From assembly GCA_008501735.1 (NCBI GenBank), contig QQUF01000048.1:59629-123628 (forward strand): a stretch of 64,000 nucleotides of DNA, given 5' to 3'. The notes below the pieces were generated by a model. The model worked only from the letters and a program-made list of their open reading frames with translations. It had not been told where the DNA came from and made no database searches. Origin of the DNA: Calditrichota bacterium (lineage in GTDB: Bacteria; CLD3). A program made the translations under genes and the position numbers. Shown piece after piece: positions 32,830 through 41,461 of this stretch. How positions within the stretch are numbered: position 1 is the stretch's first letter; every line of letters starts with the position of its first letter.

Positions 32830-34446
32830 ATGAAAATTAGAGTTCAGACAGATTTAATAGCAGAATCATTTGAAAAGCTAAAGTATTCAATCAATTTTTT
32901 ACTGAATTCAGTAGGTGTTAGCTTTACCTTCGCAAGAGAAGGCGAGAAACACGACTTAGAAATTATTTATGGTGATTTTGCTCCTTTAAATCAAAGTCAT
33001 TGTATTAGAATTTATCAGTCTGATGGTTATAAGAAACCTTCTTCTTTGCTAAATGAAATTCACGACTTTGAAGACAGAAATTTAAGTTTTAAGGTCTTAG
33101 GACCAACTGAAGATGGAAAAGCAAGTGTGAGTTTCCAACTAACAGAAAATGGTTTTACTCTTGTTTCTATTGATTTTGACCTGCTTGCAAATATTTTCTT
33201 TCATCTTTCTCGCTCGGAAGAAAAAGATAAAGCAAAAGATATGCACAAACGATACGACTCTTCTTTTTCGATTTTGCAAAAACTCGGAGGCTTAAAAACT
33301 CCGCTAATTAATAAATACATAAGACTTTTCAGTCAGCTCCTCGAACACGTTTTTCCAATCTTAATAACAAAAGAACTTTTTCCTCAAAATGAAACTTTTG
33401 GTGTCGTCTTAACTCACGACATTGACAGAATTAAAAAGTCTGGGATCAGAAGTTCAATCACAAATATTTTTTCAAAAGGGTTTGAGGGATTTCAAGATTT
33501 AGGAGATACTTTTTGGAACTTTGAGACAATCGCTCTTTTTGAAAAAGCCGTTAACGCAAGTTCTGCTTTTTATTTTATGACAGAAGCAAAGGACAGAGAC
33601 AGTCTTCGTTACCGAATCAAATCTTCAAAAATGAAAAACCTTCTCAAAGACTTGCACAGAAGTCAATTCGAAATCGGACTTCATTCAAGTTACTACTGTG
33701 ATGAAAAGAATAAGTATGACAAAGAAAAACAAGTCATTGAAAAGATTATTGATGATGAAGTTATCGGCAATCGAAACCATTATTTAAGGGCAATTTTTCC
33801 TGAATCTTGGAAAAAATTAGCTGATTCAGGCTTTGAGTACGACACAACTTTGGGTTACTCTGATGAAATCGGTTACAGGTCTGGTTATTCAGGAGCTTAC
33901 GACGTTTACTTACCAAACTCGGAACTTGGCTTGGTAGAAATTCCACTTACAGTTATGGATAGTTACTTTGGAGAAGTTCCAGATGAAGACGATTACCAAC
34001 AGAAAATGGAAATTCTAGAAGACTTGATTTTTGATGCTGAAGAAAACAACGGTACGATTTGTACTTTGTGGCATCAATCTTCTTGGGACGAAAAATATTA
34101 TGGTAAACTTAGCCTCCTTTACGAATCCTTCGTTTTAATCTGTTCACATAAACGAGCTTTTATTTGTTCACCTCGAGAGCTTGTTTCTTGGAAAAAAGCA
34201 AGAGATTCTTTCCAAATTATCGAATCAAAATTCGTTGACGATAGGTACGAAATCCTCGCTTCTGTTGGTGAAAGTTGCGAATTCCTCGCACTAAAATGTT
34301 TCTTTGGAAAATTAGAAGTCGGAAAAGTAGAAACTCTCAATGCTTCAGTAGAAGAACTTTTCTTCGACGGAACTTACTTAAGAATCATTCTGAAAAAATT
34401 GAAAAAAGGTCAAAAGGTAAGACTTAAGATTGAGCTTAACGAATAA
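32830..34446 (+). CDS. Polysaccharide deacetylase-family protein
   Basis: The 538-residue protein has an N-terminal region of about 180 residues without a known motif and a NodB-like domain after it: 'VLTHDIDRI' near residue 195, 'FEIGLHSSYYC' near 280, 'RNHYLRA' and 'GFEYDTTLGYSDEIGYRSG', then 'TLWHQSSW' near 410. This pattern is common in surface polysaccharide clusters of Bacteroidota. It may deacetylate or remodel a cell-envelope glycan. It ends by overlapping the next glycosyltransferase gene by 17 bases. Confidence 0.76.
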   Translation: MKIRVQTDLIAESFEKLKYSINFLLNSVGVSFTFAREGEKHDLEIIYGDFAPLNQSHCIRIYQSDGYKKPSSLLNEIHDFEDRNLSFKVLGPTEDGKASVSFQLTENGFTLVSIDFDLLANIFFHLSRSEEKDKAKDMHKRYDSSFSILQKLGGLKTPLINKYIRLFSQLLEHVFPILITKELFPQNETFGVVLTHDIDRIKKSGIRSSITNIFSKGFEGFQDLGDTFWNFETIALFEKAVNASSAFYFMTEAKDRDSLRYRIKSSKMKNLLKDLHRSQFEIGLHSSYYCDEKNKYDKEKQVIEKIIDDEVIGNRNHYLRAIFPESWKKLADSGFEYDTTLGYSDEIGYRSGYSGAYDVYLPNSELGLVEIPLTVMDSYFGEVPDEDDYQQKMEILEDLIFDAEENNGTICTLWHQSSWDEKYYGKLSLLYESFVLICSHKRAFICSPRELVSWKKARDSFQIIESKFVDDRYEILASVGESCEFLALKCFFGKLEVGKVETLNASVEELFFDGTYLRIILKKLKKGQKVRLKIELNE

Positions 34447-35563
34447 AACCGTTCTCGTTACAGTAATCAACGATTTTCGTAATGACGCACGAGTTCAAAG
34501 GGAAGTTCGTTCGCTACTAAGCCAAAAAGCCAAAGTTGTCCTACTTGGTTTTAATAGCAAAAATTCAAAAGAAATTTTCGATTGGAATGGTGCAAAAGTC
34601 ATTCTTCTAAAAAAATCCGATTGGTCTTGGAAAAAAGGCAAATTCATTGAGTTCGTTCTTCGTGGAATTTGGGAAGGTCTGAAATTTCCTTCTGAGTTTT
34701 ACCACGCAAACGACTTGGATTCGCTTCCGATTGGTGTTTTCCTTTCAAGTGTTTCAGGTGGAAAATTGATTTACGACAGTCACGAAATTTATACAGAAAC
34801 AGAAGGTTTGAGCCAAAAGCCAAAAGAACAAAAAATTTGGAAATGGGTTGAAAAAAAGCTAATTCCTTTTGTTGATGAGACAATTACCGTTTGTGCTTCA
34901 ATCGGAAAAGAACTTGAAAAGATGTACAAACTACCAAAAGTTTGGATTGTTAGAAATGTTTCGGAAAAGTTCAAAATCGAAACTAAAAGTGAGTCGCCTT
35001 TTCATTTCGAGAAAACAATCCTTTATCAAGGAATTTTGCGAAAAGGTCGTGGTTTGGAAATCCTTGTCAGAATTTTAGAATTTTTGCCCGAAAACTATGG
35101 AGTTGCTGTTCTTGGCGAAGGAGACGAAGTTTTGAAAAAAGAGCTTCTTGACCTTGCACAAGAGAAAGGTTTTGAAAAGAGATTAAAGTTTTACGGTAAA
35201 GTCCCACTCGACGAACTTTTGAGCTACACAAGTCACGCAGACCTTGGAACTGTTCTTGCCGAAGACATTTGTTTGAATTACTACTACATTCTACCAAATA
35301 AACTTTTCCAGTATTTGATGGCTGGAGTTCCTGTTTTGGTTAGTGATTTCCCTGAACTTAGCAACATTGTTGACACCTATAAAGTTGGAGTTAAAACGAA
35401 TCCTAAAAACCTTCAGGAAACAGCTGAAAAGATTGTTTTATTAATGGAAGACTACGAAACAAGAAAGCAACTTAAAGCAAACTGTTTAGAGGCTTCAAAG
35501 GAATTAAATTGGGAAGTTGAAGAAAAAACTTTCTTAAAAGTTTACGAAAGGTTAGCAAATTGA
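34430..35563 (+). CDS. Glycosyltransferase family 4
   Basis: The 377-residue protein is a retaining GT-B glycosyltransferase. 'NDFRNDARVQREVRSL' in the N-terminal half, 'HANDLDSLPIG', 'YDSHEIYTET' and the C-terminal nucleotide-sugar part 'ILYQGILRKGRGLEIL' and 'NYYYILPNKLFQYLMAGVPVLVSD' fit the family. It is likely to use a nucleotide sugar to build a surface glycan, together with the preceding deacetylase. The assigned start is a TTG inside the preceding gene, and ATG candidates within the first ten residues are absent. Confidence 0.85.
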   Translation: MSLTNKTVLVTVINDFRNDARVQREVRSLLSQKAKVVLLGFNSKNSKEIFDWNGAKVILLKKSDWSWKKGKFIEFVLRGIWEGLKFPSEFYHANDLDSLPIGVFLSSVSGGKLIYDSHEIYTETEGLSQKPKEQKIWKWVEKKLIPFVDETITVCASIGKELEKMYKLPKVWIVRNVSEKFKIETKSESPFHFEKTILYQGILRKGRGLEILVRILEFLPENYGVAVLGEGDEVLKKELLDLAQEKGFEKRLKFYGKVPLDELLSYTSHADLGTVLAEDICLNYYYILPNKLFQYLMAGVPVLVSDFPELSNIVDTYKVGVKTNPKNLQETAEKIVLLMEDYETRKQLKANCLEASKELNWEVEEKTFLKVYERLAN

Positions 35564-36432
35564 AAATAGAAAAGCACTGGTTTTTACTTTTAATTTTCGT
35601 CGCATTTGTTTTGGCGAGAATTTTTCTTTTTGGCGAAAAGGAAATCCCTCTTACACAAAGAGAAAGAATCATTTCTTTTGCACCGAATGTTACAGAAATG
35701 CTCTTTGCACTTGGAGTTCAGGAAAGAGTAGTTGGAGTAACACGTTTTTGTAAATCGCCTCCACAAGCCCAAGAAAAAGAAATTGTTGGTGACCTTTTTA
35801 ATCCAAGCCTCGAAAGAATTGTTTCACTTAAACCCACCAAATTCATTTCTCTTGAAATCCGCAACCCTGAACTAAAGAAAGTCTTAAGGCTTTCAAAAGC
35901 AAAGATTGTAGAAATCCCAAACGAAACAATCGAAGAAATTTTTATCGGTTTAAGAATTGTCGGTGATGCTTTGGAAGTCAAAAGTAAATCTGATTCAATC
36001 GAAACAGCTTTGAGAGAATCTCTAAAAAGTATAGCAACAGAAAATAAACTTGAAGATAGCCTAAAAATCGGAATTGTAATTGGAAGGTCAGATGGAAGTT
36101 TAGAAGAAATATACGTTGCAGGAGAAGAAACTTTTTACACTGAGCTTCTGAAAATGCTTGGAGCAAAAAATGCTTTCGGAGATTTGGAAGGGCGTTACCC
36201 AACGGTCTCTTTAGAAACTTTGTTAGAAACAGACCCTGACATTTTAATAGAAATTCAAAGTGAGCTTAACGAGGCAAAGAAACAACAAATTCTGGAAATT
36301 TGGCAAGAGCTACCACATCTTTCAGCAGTCAAAAATGGGAAGTTGAAATTCTTAAGTGGTAAATCAGTCGCAATTCCGGGAATTAAAATTGACGAAACTT
36401 TTGAAAATTTAGCAAAAATAATTAAGGAGTAA
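35560..36432 (+). CDS. BtuF-like ABC transporter substrate-binding protein
   Basis: The 290-residue protein has an N-terminal hydrophobic anchor (residues 7-24) and no cysteine lipobox. The fold is the single-helix-linker type: 'RIISFAPNVTEMLFALGVQERVVGVT' is the opening of cobalamin and siderophore binding proteins, then 'NPSLERIVSLKPTKFIS' and 'LPHLSAVKNGKLKFLSG'. It probably captures a corrinoid or iron chelate in the periplasm. The permease and ATPase are not adjacent, and it overlaps the end of the glycosyltransferase gene. Confidence 0.75.
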   Translation: MKIEKHWFLLLIFVAFVLARIFLFGEKEIPLTQRERIISFAPNVTEMLFALGVQERVVGVTRFCKSPPQAQEKEIVGDLFNPSLERIVSLKPTKFISLEIRNPELKKVLRLSKAKIVEIPNETIEEIFIGLRIVGDALEVKSKSDSIETALRESLKSIATENKLEDSLKIGIVIGRSDGSLEEIYVAGEETFYTELLKMLGAKNAFGDLEGRYPTVSLETLLETDPDILIEIQSELNEAKKQQILEIWQELPHLSAVKNGKLKFLSGKSVAIPGIKIDETFENLAKIIKE

Positions 36433-36435
36433 AAT

Positions 36436-36813
36436 TTACTCTTCTGCAAAAGCTAAAACGTAACCGTCAGAATCCAAACTGTAAGCGACTTTTTGTCCCC
36501 AATCTCTCGGGAGCAAAGGACTTAATTCTTTAGCTCCGTTGTCTAAAGCTCTTTTGTGAAGCTCTTCGGCATTCTCGACAATCAAATAAATTTCACTTTT
36601 TGGAGAATTGGAATTAGGAATTGATTTCAGCCCTAACAAATTTTCCATTCCTTTTTCAGGCATTAACCCAAGAAGAGCTCTATTTCCAAGTTCAAACTCT
36701 GTCATTCCCGGAACATTCAAAACAGGTTTTTCATCAAGAACTCTCGAATAAAATTCAGTGCTTTTCTGCTGGTCTTTGACGTAAAGAACAAAAAGTGTTT
36801 GGTTGGGTTTCAT
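36436..36813 (-). CDS. VOC-superfamily (glyoxalase-like) protein
   Basis: The 125-residue protein has the paired beta-alpha-beta-beta-beta units of the vicinal oxygen chelate fold: 'QTLFVLYVKDQQKSTEFYSRVLDEKPVL' in the first and 'SEIYLIVENAEELHKRALDNGAKELSP' with 'VAYSLDSDGYVLAFAEE' in the second. Members bind metals or small molecules, and the metal ligands here are incomplete, so function is unknown. It converges on the BtuF-like gene, with three bases between the ends. Confidence 0.8.
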   Translation of the reverse strand: MKPNQTLFVLYVKDQQKSTEFYSRVLDEKPVLNVPGMTEFELGNRALLGLMPEKGMENLLGLKSIPNSNSPKSEIYLIVENAEELHKRALDNGAKELSPLLPRDWGQKVAYSLDSDGYVLAFAEE

Positions 36814-36821
36814 CGGATAAA

Positions 36822-37394
36822 TTAATCCTGCTCAAGAAGAATGTCTAAAAGGTCGGGCAAAGTTGTGGCTAATTTTATGAATTTATCTACTTCCTTTTTC
36901 AAGTCAACTTTTGGAATGCTTTTGAAAGTGGAGTTCTCTTTTCGTTCCATTTCGACAGCCAAAAAAATCAAGTTATTTTCAAGAACAATAAATTTTATGG
37001 TTTTGCCGTCCTCTTCACCGATTCCCAATAATTTTCCATTTGCGTCGTAGTAAAATTCTGTGATTTTCGAAGCGTTTTTACCGCCACGATTCCATTTCAT
37101 TTTTCTGAGATTGGAATTGTCGTGGTAAAGCTCAATGCTTCCTCTGACCAATGAATTGGAAAGCTCGTTTCCGCTTTCTGTCAAAGCAAAAGCATTTGAG
37201 ATTTTGACCGACCAATTCTCTTCTTTAATCATTCCGTTTACTTGCTGAATTTGTGAAATGAAAAGTTCAAGTTTTTTGAGTTCTTCTTGATTCATTCCAA
37301 GTTCTTTCATCAGTTGCTCATCTTGGGAACTTTGCCCAAAAACAGCCGAAACAGAAAGTAAAAAAACGATTAGTAAAATTTTAAAATTTGGCAT
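36822..37394 (-). CDS. Secreted protein of unknown function
   Basis: The product has 190 residues. A signal peptide covers about residues 1-20 (ending 'SAVFGQ'), followed by a helical, charged segment with 'EQLMKELGMNQEELKKLELFIS' and a beta-rich half ('GSIELYHDNSNLRKMKW'). I know of no family. It sits between the VOC gene and the CxxC protein on the same strand, with short gaps. Confidence 0.6.
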   Translation of the reverse strand: MPNFKILLIVFLLSVSAVFGQSSQDEQLMKELGMNQEELKKLELFISQIQQVNGMIKEENWSVKISNAFALTESGNELSNSLVRGSIELYHDNSNLRKMKWNRGGKNASKITEFYYDANGKLLGIGEEDGKTIKFIVLENNLIFLAVEMERKENSTFKSIPKVDLKKEVDKFIKLATTLPDLLDILLEQD

Positions 37395-37400
37395 TTGAAC

Positions 37401-38096
37401 CTACTTTTGAATTAGTTCTAAATTAAGTTGTTTTATTAGTTCTGTATCGGACATTTTGATTTTTCTAACTTTCAAAATACCATCTTCTTTAAAAAGAATA
37501 TCTTTATTCTCAAATTTCTCAGTATGACTTGAAATGAGGAAAAACCAAGTAAAATGTCCGATTATGATTCTGACTATTCTGTGGGAATTGTCTTTGTACT
37601 TTTCAGGTGGCATAATAAAACCAAATCTTTCTTCTTCGACAACATAGTTGTAAAATGGAAAATTGAAAGTTTCCCCTGCATTTCCATTTAGAATCATATT
37701 TCTTAACTTTTCTTCTGCATTTGAAAGTAATTTAAACTCGTCAAACATTTCACGCGTAGAAATACTTGCTCTCCAAAGCAAGGAAAGTGAAAATATTTTA
37801 AATTTTTTGTAATCCAAATTATAAGAAAACTTTCCTTGTGGGCTTTCTAAAATTTCAATTTCCTCTCCTCCATAAAGAACTTTTCTTCCATAACTCTCAT
37901 AGGTGTTTGCTAATAATTGCTCACAATCATGACATAAAAGTTTCTCTCTTATACCCTTTTGAAGAAGAAATTTAGGATTATTACTTTGTATAAATCTATG
38001 TTTCTCGTCATACATTGATTCCGATTTGTAGAAAAACTCTGGGTAGATATGCGAATTTCTCAATTCCTTTTCTTGAAGGCATAGTTTACAATGCAT
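37401..38096 (-). CDS. HNH-like zinc-finger protein
   Basis: The product has 231 residues. The N-terminus carries a CxxC pair at Cys3 and Cys6, a 'SHIYPEFFYKS' His motif at residue 16, and a second CxxC pair at Cys55 and Cys58 ('LLCHDCEQ'). That arrangement is typical of HNH-like treble-clef proteins. The rest is alpha/beta with aromatic patches ('IIIGHFTWFFLIS'). A nuclease function is plausible but the key catalytic residues are not certain. Codon use looks more AT-rich than in the adjacent alaS gene, so it may be horizontally acquired. Confidence 0.55.
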   Translation of the reverse strand: MHCKLCLQEKELRNSHIYPEFFYKSESMYDEKHRFIQSNNPKFLLQKGIREKLLCHDCEQLLANTYESYGRKVLYGGEEIEILESPQGKFSYNLDYKKFKIFSLSLLWRASISTREMFDEFKLLSNAEEKLRNMILNGNAGETFNFPFYNYVVEEERFGFIMPPEKYKDNSHRIVRIIIGHFTWFFLISSHTEKFENKDILFKEDGILKVRKIKMSDTELIKQLNLELIQK

Positions 38097-38147
38097 ATAG
38101 TTTTCCTAATCCATTCTACTGTGAATGAATTTCTTGAAATGATTCAT

Positions 38148-40730
38148 CTAACTCAAAATCCGGACAACAGCACTCAAAGCGTCTTCCAATTTTTCAGGAT
38201 TTCCGCCTCCCATTGCTTGGTGAGGTTTTCCTCCGCCGCTTCCGTCTGCGAGTTTTGCAACTTCGCGAACGATGTCGCCTGCTCTGATTCCTGTTTTAAT
38301 CAAGTCGTCAGTTACAACAACCACAATGCTTGCTTTGTCTCCGAATTTTGCACCAAGAACTCCAACTCCTGAGCCGAGTTTCTCACGAACTGAATCTGCA
38401 AAATCTCTTAATTCGCCTGCATTGCCAACTTCAAGTTCCTTTGCTAAAACTTTGAAGCCGTTCACTTCGACTGCTTCACTTAACAAGTCGTCAGAACCTG
38501 ATTTTGCAACTTCTTTTTTGAGGTTTGCAACTTCTTTTTCGAGGACTTTCTTTTCCTCAAGAAGTTGTTGAAGTTTAGCTTCCAAATTTTCGTTTGTCGC
38601 TGAAAGTGTGCGTTTGATTGTGTCAAGCGAAAGACTTTCTTGTCTTGCAAGTTCCGTTGCTCGCATTCCTGTAACGGCTTCGATTCTTCTGATTCCCGAA
38701 GAAATTGAAGATTCGCTTACAATTCGGAAGTAACCGATTTCGCCTGTATTCTGTAAATGCGTTCCTCCACAAAGTTCAACCGAAAAATCACCTGCTTTTA
38801 CGACTCGAACAACATCGCCGTATTTTTCACCAAAAAGAGCCATTGCTCCAAATTCAAGAGCTTCGTCGTAAGCCATTTCTTTAGTCTCAAGACTCACGGA
38901 TTTTTGGATTTCAGAATTCACAAGATTTTCGATTTTCACAAGTTGTTCAGCAGAGACTTTCTCAAAATGAGTAAAGTCAAAACGCAAGTAATTGCTTTCC
39001 ACCAAAGAACCTTTTTGTTGAACGTGATTTCCAAGAATTTCTCTTAAAGCCGAGTGCAAAAGGTGAGTTGCAGTGTGGTTTTGTGCAGTTGCTTTTCGGT
39101 TTGCAGAATCAACTACAAGTTTGCCTGATTTTGGAATTTCTGAAATTGCACCGTTTGGATTTTTTGCAAAATGTATAAAAATGTCGCCTTTTTTCTGTGT
39201 GTCGTAAATTTCAAATTCGCCGTTTGCAAAAATGAATTTTCCTTTGTCGCCGACTTGTCCGCCTGATTCTGCGTAAAAAGGCGTGATGTCTGTAACGAAA
39301 TTAATTTTTTCTCCGTCAACTTTTGCAAGACGCAAATGAGCTTCGGTTTCGAGAGTCGTGTAACCGACAAAGTAAGAATGTTCTCCTTCGTCAACGACTT
39401 GGAGTTCGAGGTCTTCTGCTGCGAATTTTGTCGCTTCTCTTGAGCGTGAACGCTGGGCTTCCATTTCTTTTGTATAAGTTTCGTTGTCAACTTCCAAACC
39501 TCTTTCGCGAGCCATTACTTCAGTCAAATCAAGAGGAAATCCGTAAGTATCGTAAAGTTTGAAGGCTTCTTTTCCTGAAAAAACTTTGTCAGATTTGTTA
39601 GCGATTTCTTCAAAAAGTTCAATTCCTCTGTCAATCGTTTTGTTGAATGACTCTTCTTCATTTTTGAGAACAAGTTTGATGTGTTCTTTACCCGAAACGA
39701 TTTCAGGATACGCTTTTCCCATCGACTCAACAACTGAATCAACGATTTTGTAGAAAAACGGCTCTTTCATTCCGAGCTTTCTTCCAAAGCGGCAAGCACG
39801 TCTCAAAACTCTTCGCAAAACGTAACCTCTTCCTTCATTTGAAGGCAAAGCTCCGTCTGCAATTGAAAAAGTCAAAGTTCGAATATGGTCAGCGATTACA
39901 TTCATCGAAACTTGATTCTCACCTTCGTATTTTTTTCCTGTTACTTCTGAAATTTGCTTGAGAATTGGAGTAAAAATATCTGTGTCGTAGTTTGAAGTTT
40001 TGTCCTGTAAAACAGCAACAATTCTTTCAAATCCCATTCCTGTGTCAACGTGTTTTTGTGGAAGTTCGACCAAAGAGCCGTCTTTTTGTCGCTCGTACTG
40101 AATGAAAACATTATTCCCGATTTCCATAAATCTTTCGTTTTCGCTGTTCACACCACGAGTTGGGTGAGTTCCATCAATGTCTTCTTCACCACCTTTGTCA
40201 ATATGAATTTCCGTGCAAGGACCACAAGGACCTGTTTCGCCCATTTCCCAAAAATTGTCTTTTGCACCACAACGAATAATGTGTTTTGGATTGATGTCTG
40301 TCTCTTTTTCCCAAATTTCAAACGCTTCGTCATCAGTTTCAAAAACTGTTGCATAAAGTTTGTCTTTTGGTAATTTCCAAACTTCTGTTAGAAGTTCCCA
40401 ATACCACTTGATTGCTTGTTTTTTGTAGTAATCGCCGAAAGACCAATTTCCGAGCATCTCAAAGAAAGTGTGGTGGTAAGTGTCAACTCCAACTTCTTCG
40501 AGGTCGTTGTGTTTTCCGCTGACACGAATACACTTTTGCGAATTCACTGCACGTGAGTACTCACGTGTTCCAGTTCCAAGAAAAATATCCTTGAACTGAT
40601 TCATTCCTGCATTTGTGAAAAGCAAAGTTGGGTCGTCATTCGGAGCAACCGAAGAAGACCGCACAAAAGTATGCTTTTTATCTTTAAAAAAATCTATGAA
40701 TTGCTGTCTTATTTCCTGTGAAGTAAGCAT
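38148..40730 (-). CDS. alaS: Alanyl-tRNA synthetase
   Basis: AlaRS charges tRNA-Ala. The protein starting at ATG 40730 has 860 residues with the class II catalytic core ('DDPTLLFTNAGMNQFKDIFLG', 'HHTFFEMLGNWSFGDYYKKQAI'), the editing domain zinc motifs 'HTATHLLHSAL' and 'CGGTHLQNTGEIG', and the C-terminal C-Ala domain ending in 'GGGKPHQAMGGG'. I use the ATG at 40730, which has an AGGA site. It follows the TOPRIM-like gene by one base, so the synthetase is translated from the same transcript as the AAA-TOPRIM pair. Eight more residues would come from a start at 40754. Confidence 0.97.
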   Translation of the reverse strand: MLTSQEIRQQFIDFFKDKKHTFVRSSSVAPNDDPTLLFTNAGMNQFKDIFLGTGTREYSRAVNSQKCIRVSGKHNDLEEVGVDTYHHTFFEMLGNWSFGDYYKKQAIKWYWELLTEVWKLPKDKLYATVFETDDEAFEIWEKETDINPKHIIRCGAKDNFWEMGETGPCGPCTEIHIDKGGEEDIDGTHPTRGVNSENERFMEIGNNVFIQYERQKDGSLVELPQKHVDTGMGFERIVAVLQDKTSNYDTDIFTPILKQISEVTGKKYEGENQVSMNVIADHIRTLTFSIADGALPSNEGRGYVLRRVLRRACRFGRKLGMKEPFFYKIVDSVVESMGKAYPEIVSGKEHIKLVLKNEEESFNKTIDRGIELFEEIANKSDKVFSGKEAFKLYDTYGFPLDLTEVMARERGLEVDNETYTKEMEAQRSRSREATKFAAEDLELQVVDEGEHSYFVGYTTLETEAHLRLAKVDGEKINFVTDITPFYAESGGQVGDKGKFIFANGEFEIYDTQKKGDIFIHFAKNPNGAISEIPKSGKLVVDSANRKATAQNHTATHLLHSALREILGNHVQQKGSLVESNYLRFDFTHFEKVSAEQLVKIENLVNSEIQKSVSLETKEMAYDEALEFGAMALFGEKYGDVVRVVKAGDFSVELCGGTHLQNTGEIGYFRIVSESSISSGIRRIEAVTGMRATELARQESLSLDTIKRTLSATNENLEAKLQQLLEEKKVLEKEVANLKKEVAKSGSDDLLSEAVEVNGFKVLAKELEVGNAGELRDFADSVREKLGSGVGVLGAKFGDKASIVVVVTDDLIKTGIRAGDIVREVAKLADGSGGGKPHQAMGGGNPEKLEDALSAVVRILS

Positions 40731-40731
40731 T

Positions 40732-41460
40732 TTATTTTTCCTGTGTATTTTCATCGTTTAAGAATTCAAATATTTCGCCAACACCAAATTTGTCGGTAAC
40801 TGTCTCTTTAAGAAATTCTAATTTTGTTGTTTCAATTATTTCTTGATAAAATTCGTGTAAATATTTGTCTGAAAGCAAAACCTTACAAATGTTTGGCTCA
40901 AGTTTGTTATTAATTTTTACTTTTTCTTTGAGGATTAATTTGCCGTTTGTTGCTTTAAGAAAGGCTTCAATCTCTTTTTCGGGGTAATTCTCAGGTTCAA
41001 TTTTTCTTAATAAAAATGTCGTGATGTTTTCGAGTGCGATTGTGTTTTGTCCGTGAAATTTTGGACAATCAAATTTCCAATCTCCGAAAATGATTTCTTT
41101 GTTGTGGTTTGGAGCTAATTTTTCAAGTTTTGCGGTGAGTTGCTTTTTGTCTTCTTCAAACTTTATTTCGTTACCTTCGTCAGGGTCGAAAATGATTAAG
41201 ATTTTAGAAAACTCGTTTAATGCTTTTTGATATTGCTCTCTTGTGAGGTCATTTTCAAGAAGAACACCTTCTTTAGAGTTTCCAAGTAAAAATTTGAAAG
41301 TAAAATTAGAGTTTGTTAAATTTTTAATTCTTTTGTTTTCTCTTTGGCAGTATTCGTTTCTACCAATTTCCTCAAGTCCATAAATTTTAAAAAGGTAGTT
41401 GTAGTAAAAATATAAATCGTGAACTCCCTCTAAGACCAATAAGATATTTTGATGGTTCAT
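40732..41460 (-). CDS. TOPRIM-like protein (OLD/AriB-like effector candidate)
   Basis: The 242-residue protein starts 'NILLVLEGVHDLYFYYNYLF', with Glu11 and Asp15 where TOPRIM nucleases have their E-x-x-x-D, and has 'KILIIFDPDEGNE' with Asp92 and Asp94 for the metal-binding DxD. The C-terminal part is helical and unassigned. A TOPRIM nuclease gene placed directly after an AAA ATPase gene is the layout of OLD-family and PARIS-like defence pairs, but sequence identity to these cannot be tested here. The start is one base after the ATPase stop, and the stop is one base before alaS. Confidence 0.65.
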   Translation of the reverse strand: MNHQNILLVLEGVHDLYFYYNYLFKIYGLEEIGRNEYCQRENKRIKNLTNSNFTFKFLLGNSKEGVLLENDLTREQYQKALNEFSKILIIFDPDEGNEIKFEEDKKQLTAKLEKLAPNHNKEIIFGDWKFDCPKFHGQNTIALENITTFLLRKIEPENYPEKEIEAFLKATNGKLILKEKVKINNKLEPNICKVLLSDKYLHEFYQEIIETTKLEFLKETVTDKFGVGEIFEFLNDENTQEK

Positions 41461-41461
41461 T

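Noticed and set aside
39113-39490. A 125-residue reverse-strand ORF inside alaS
   Set aside because: It is a shadow of alaS in another frame, with no motif and no ribosome site.
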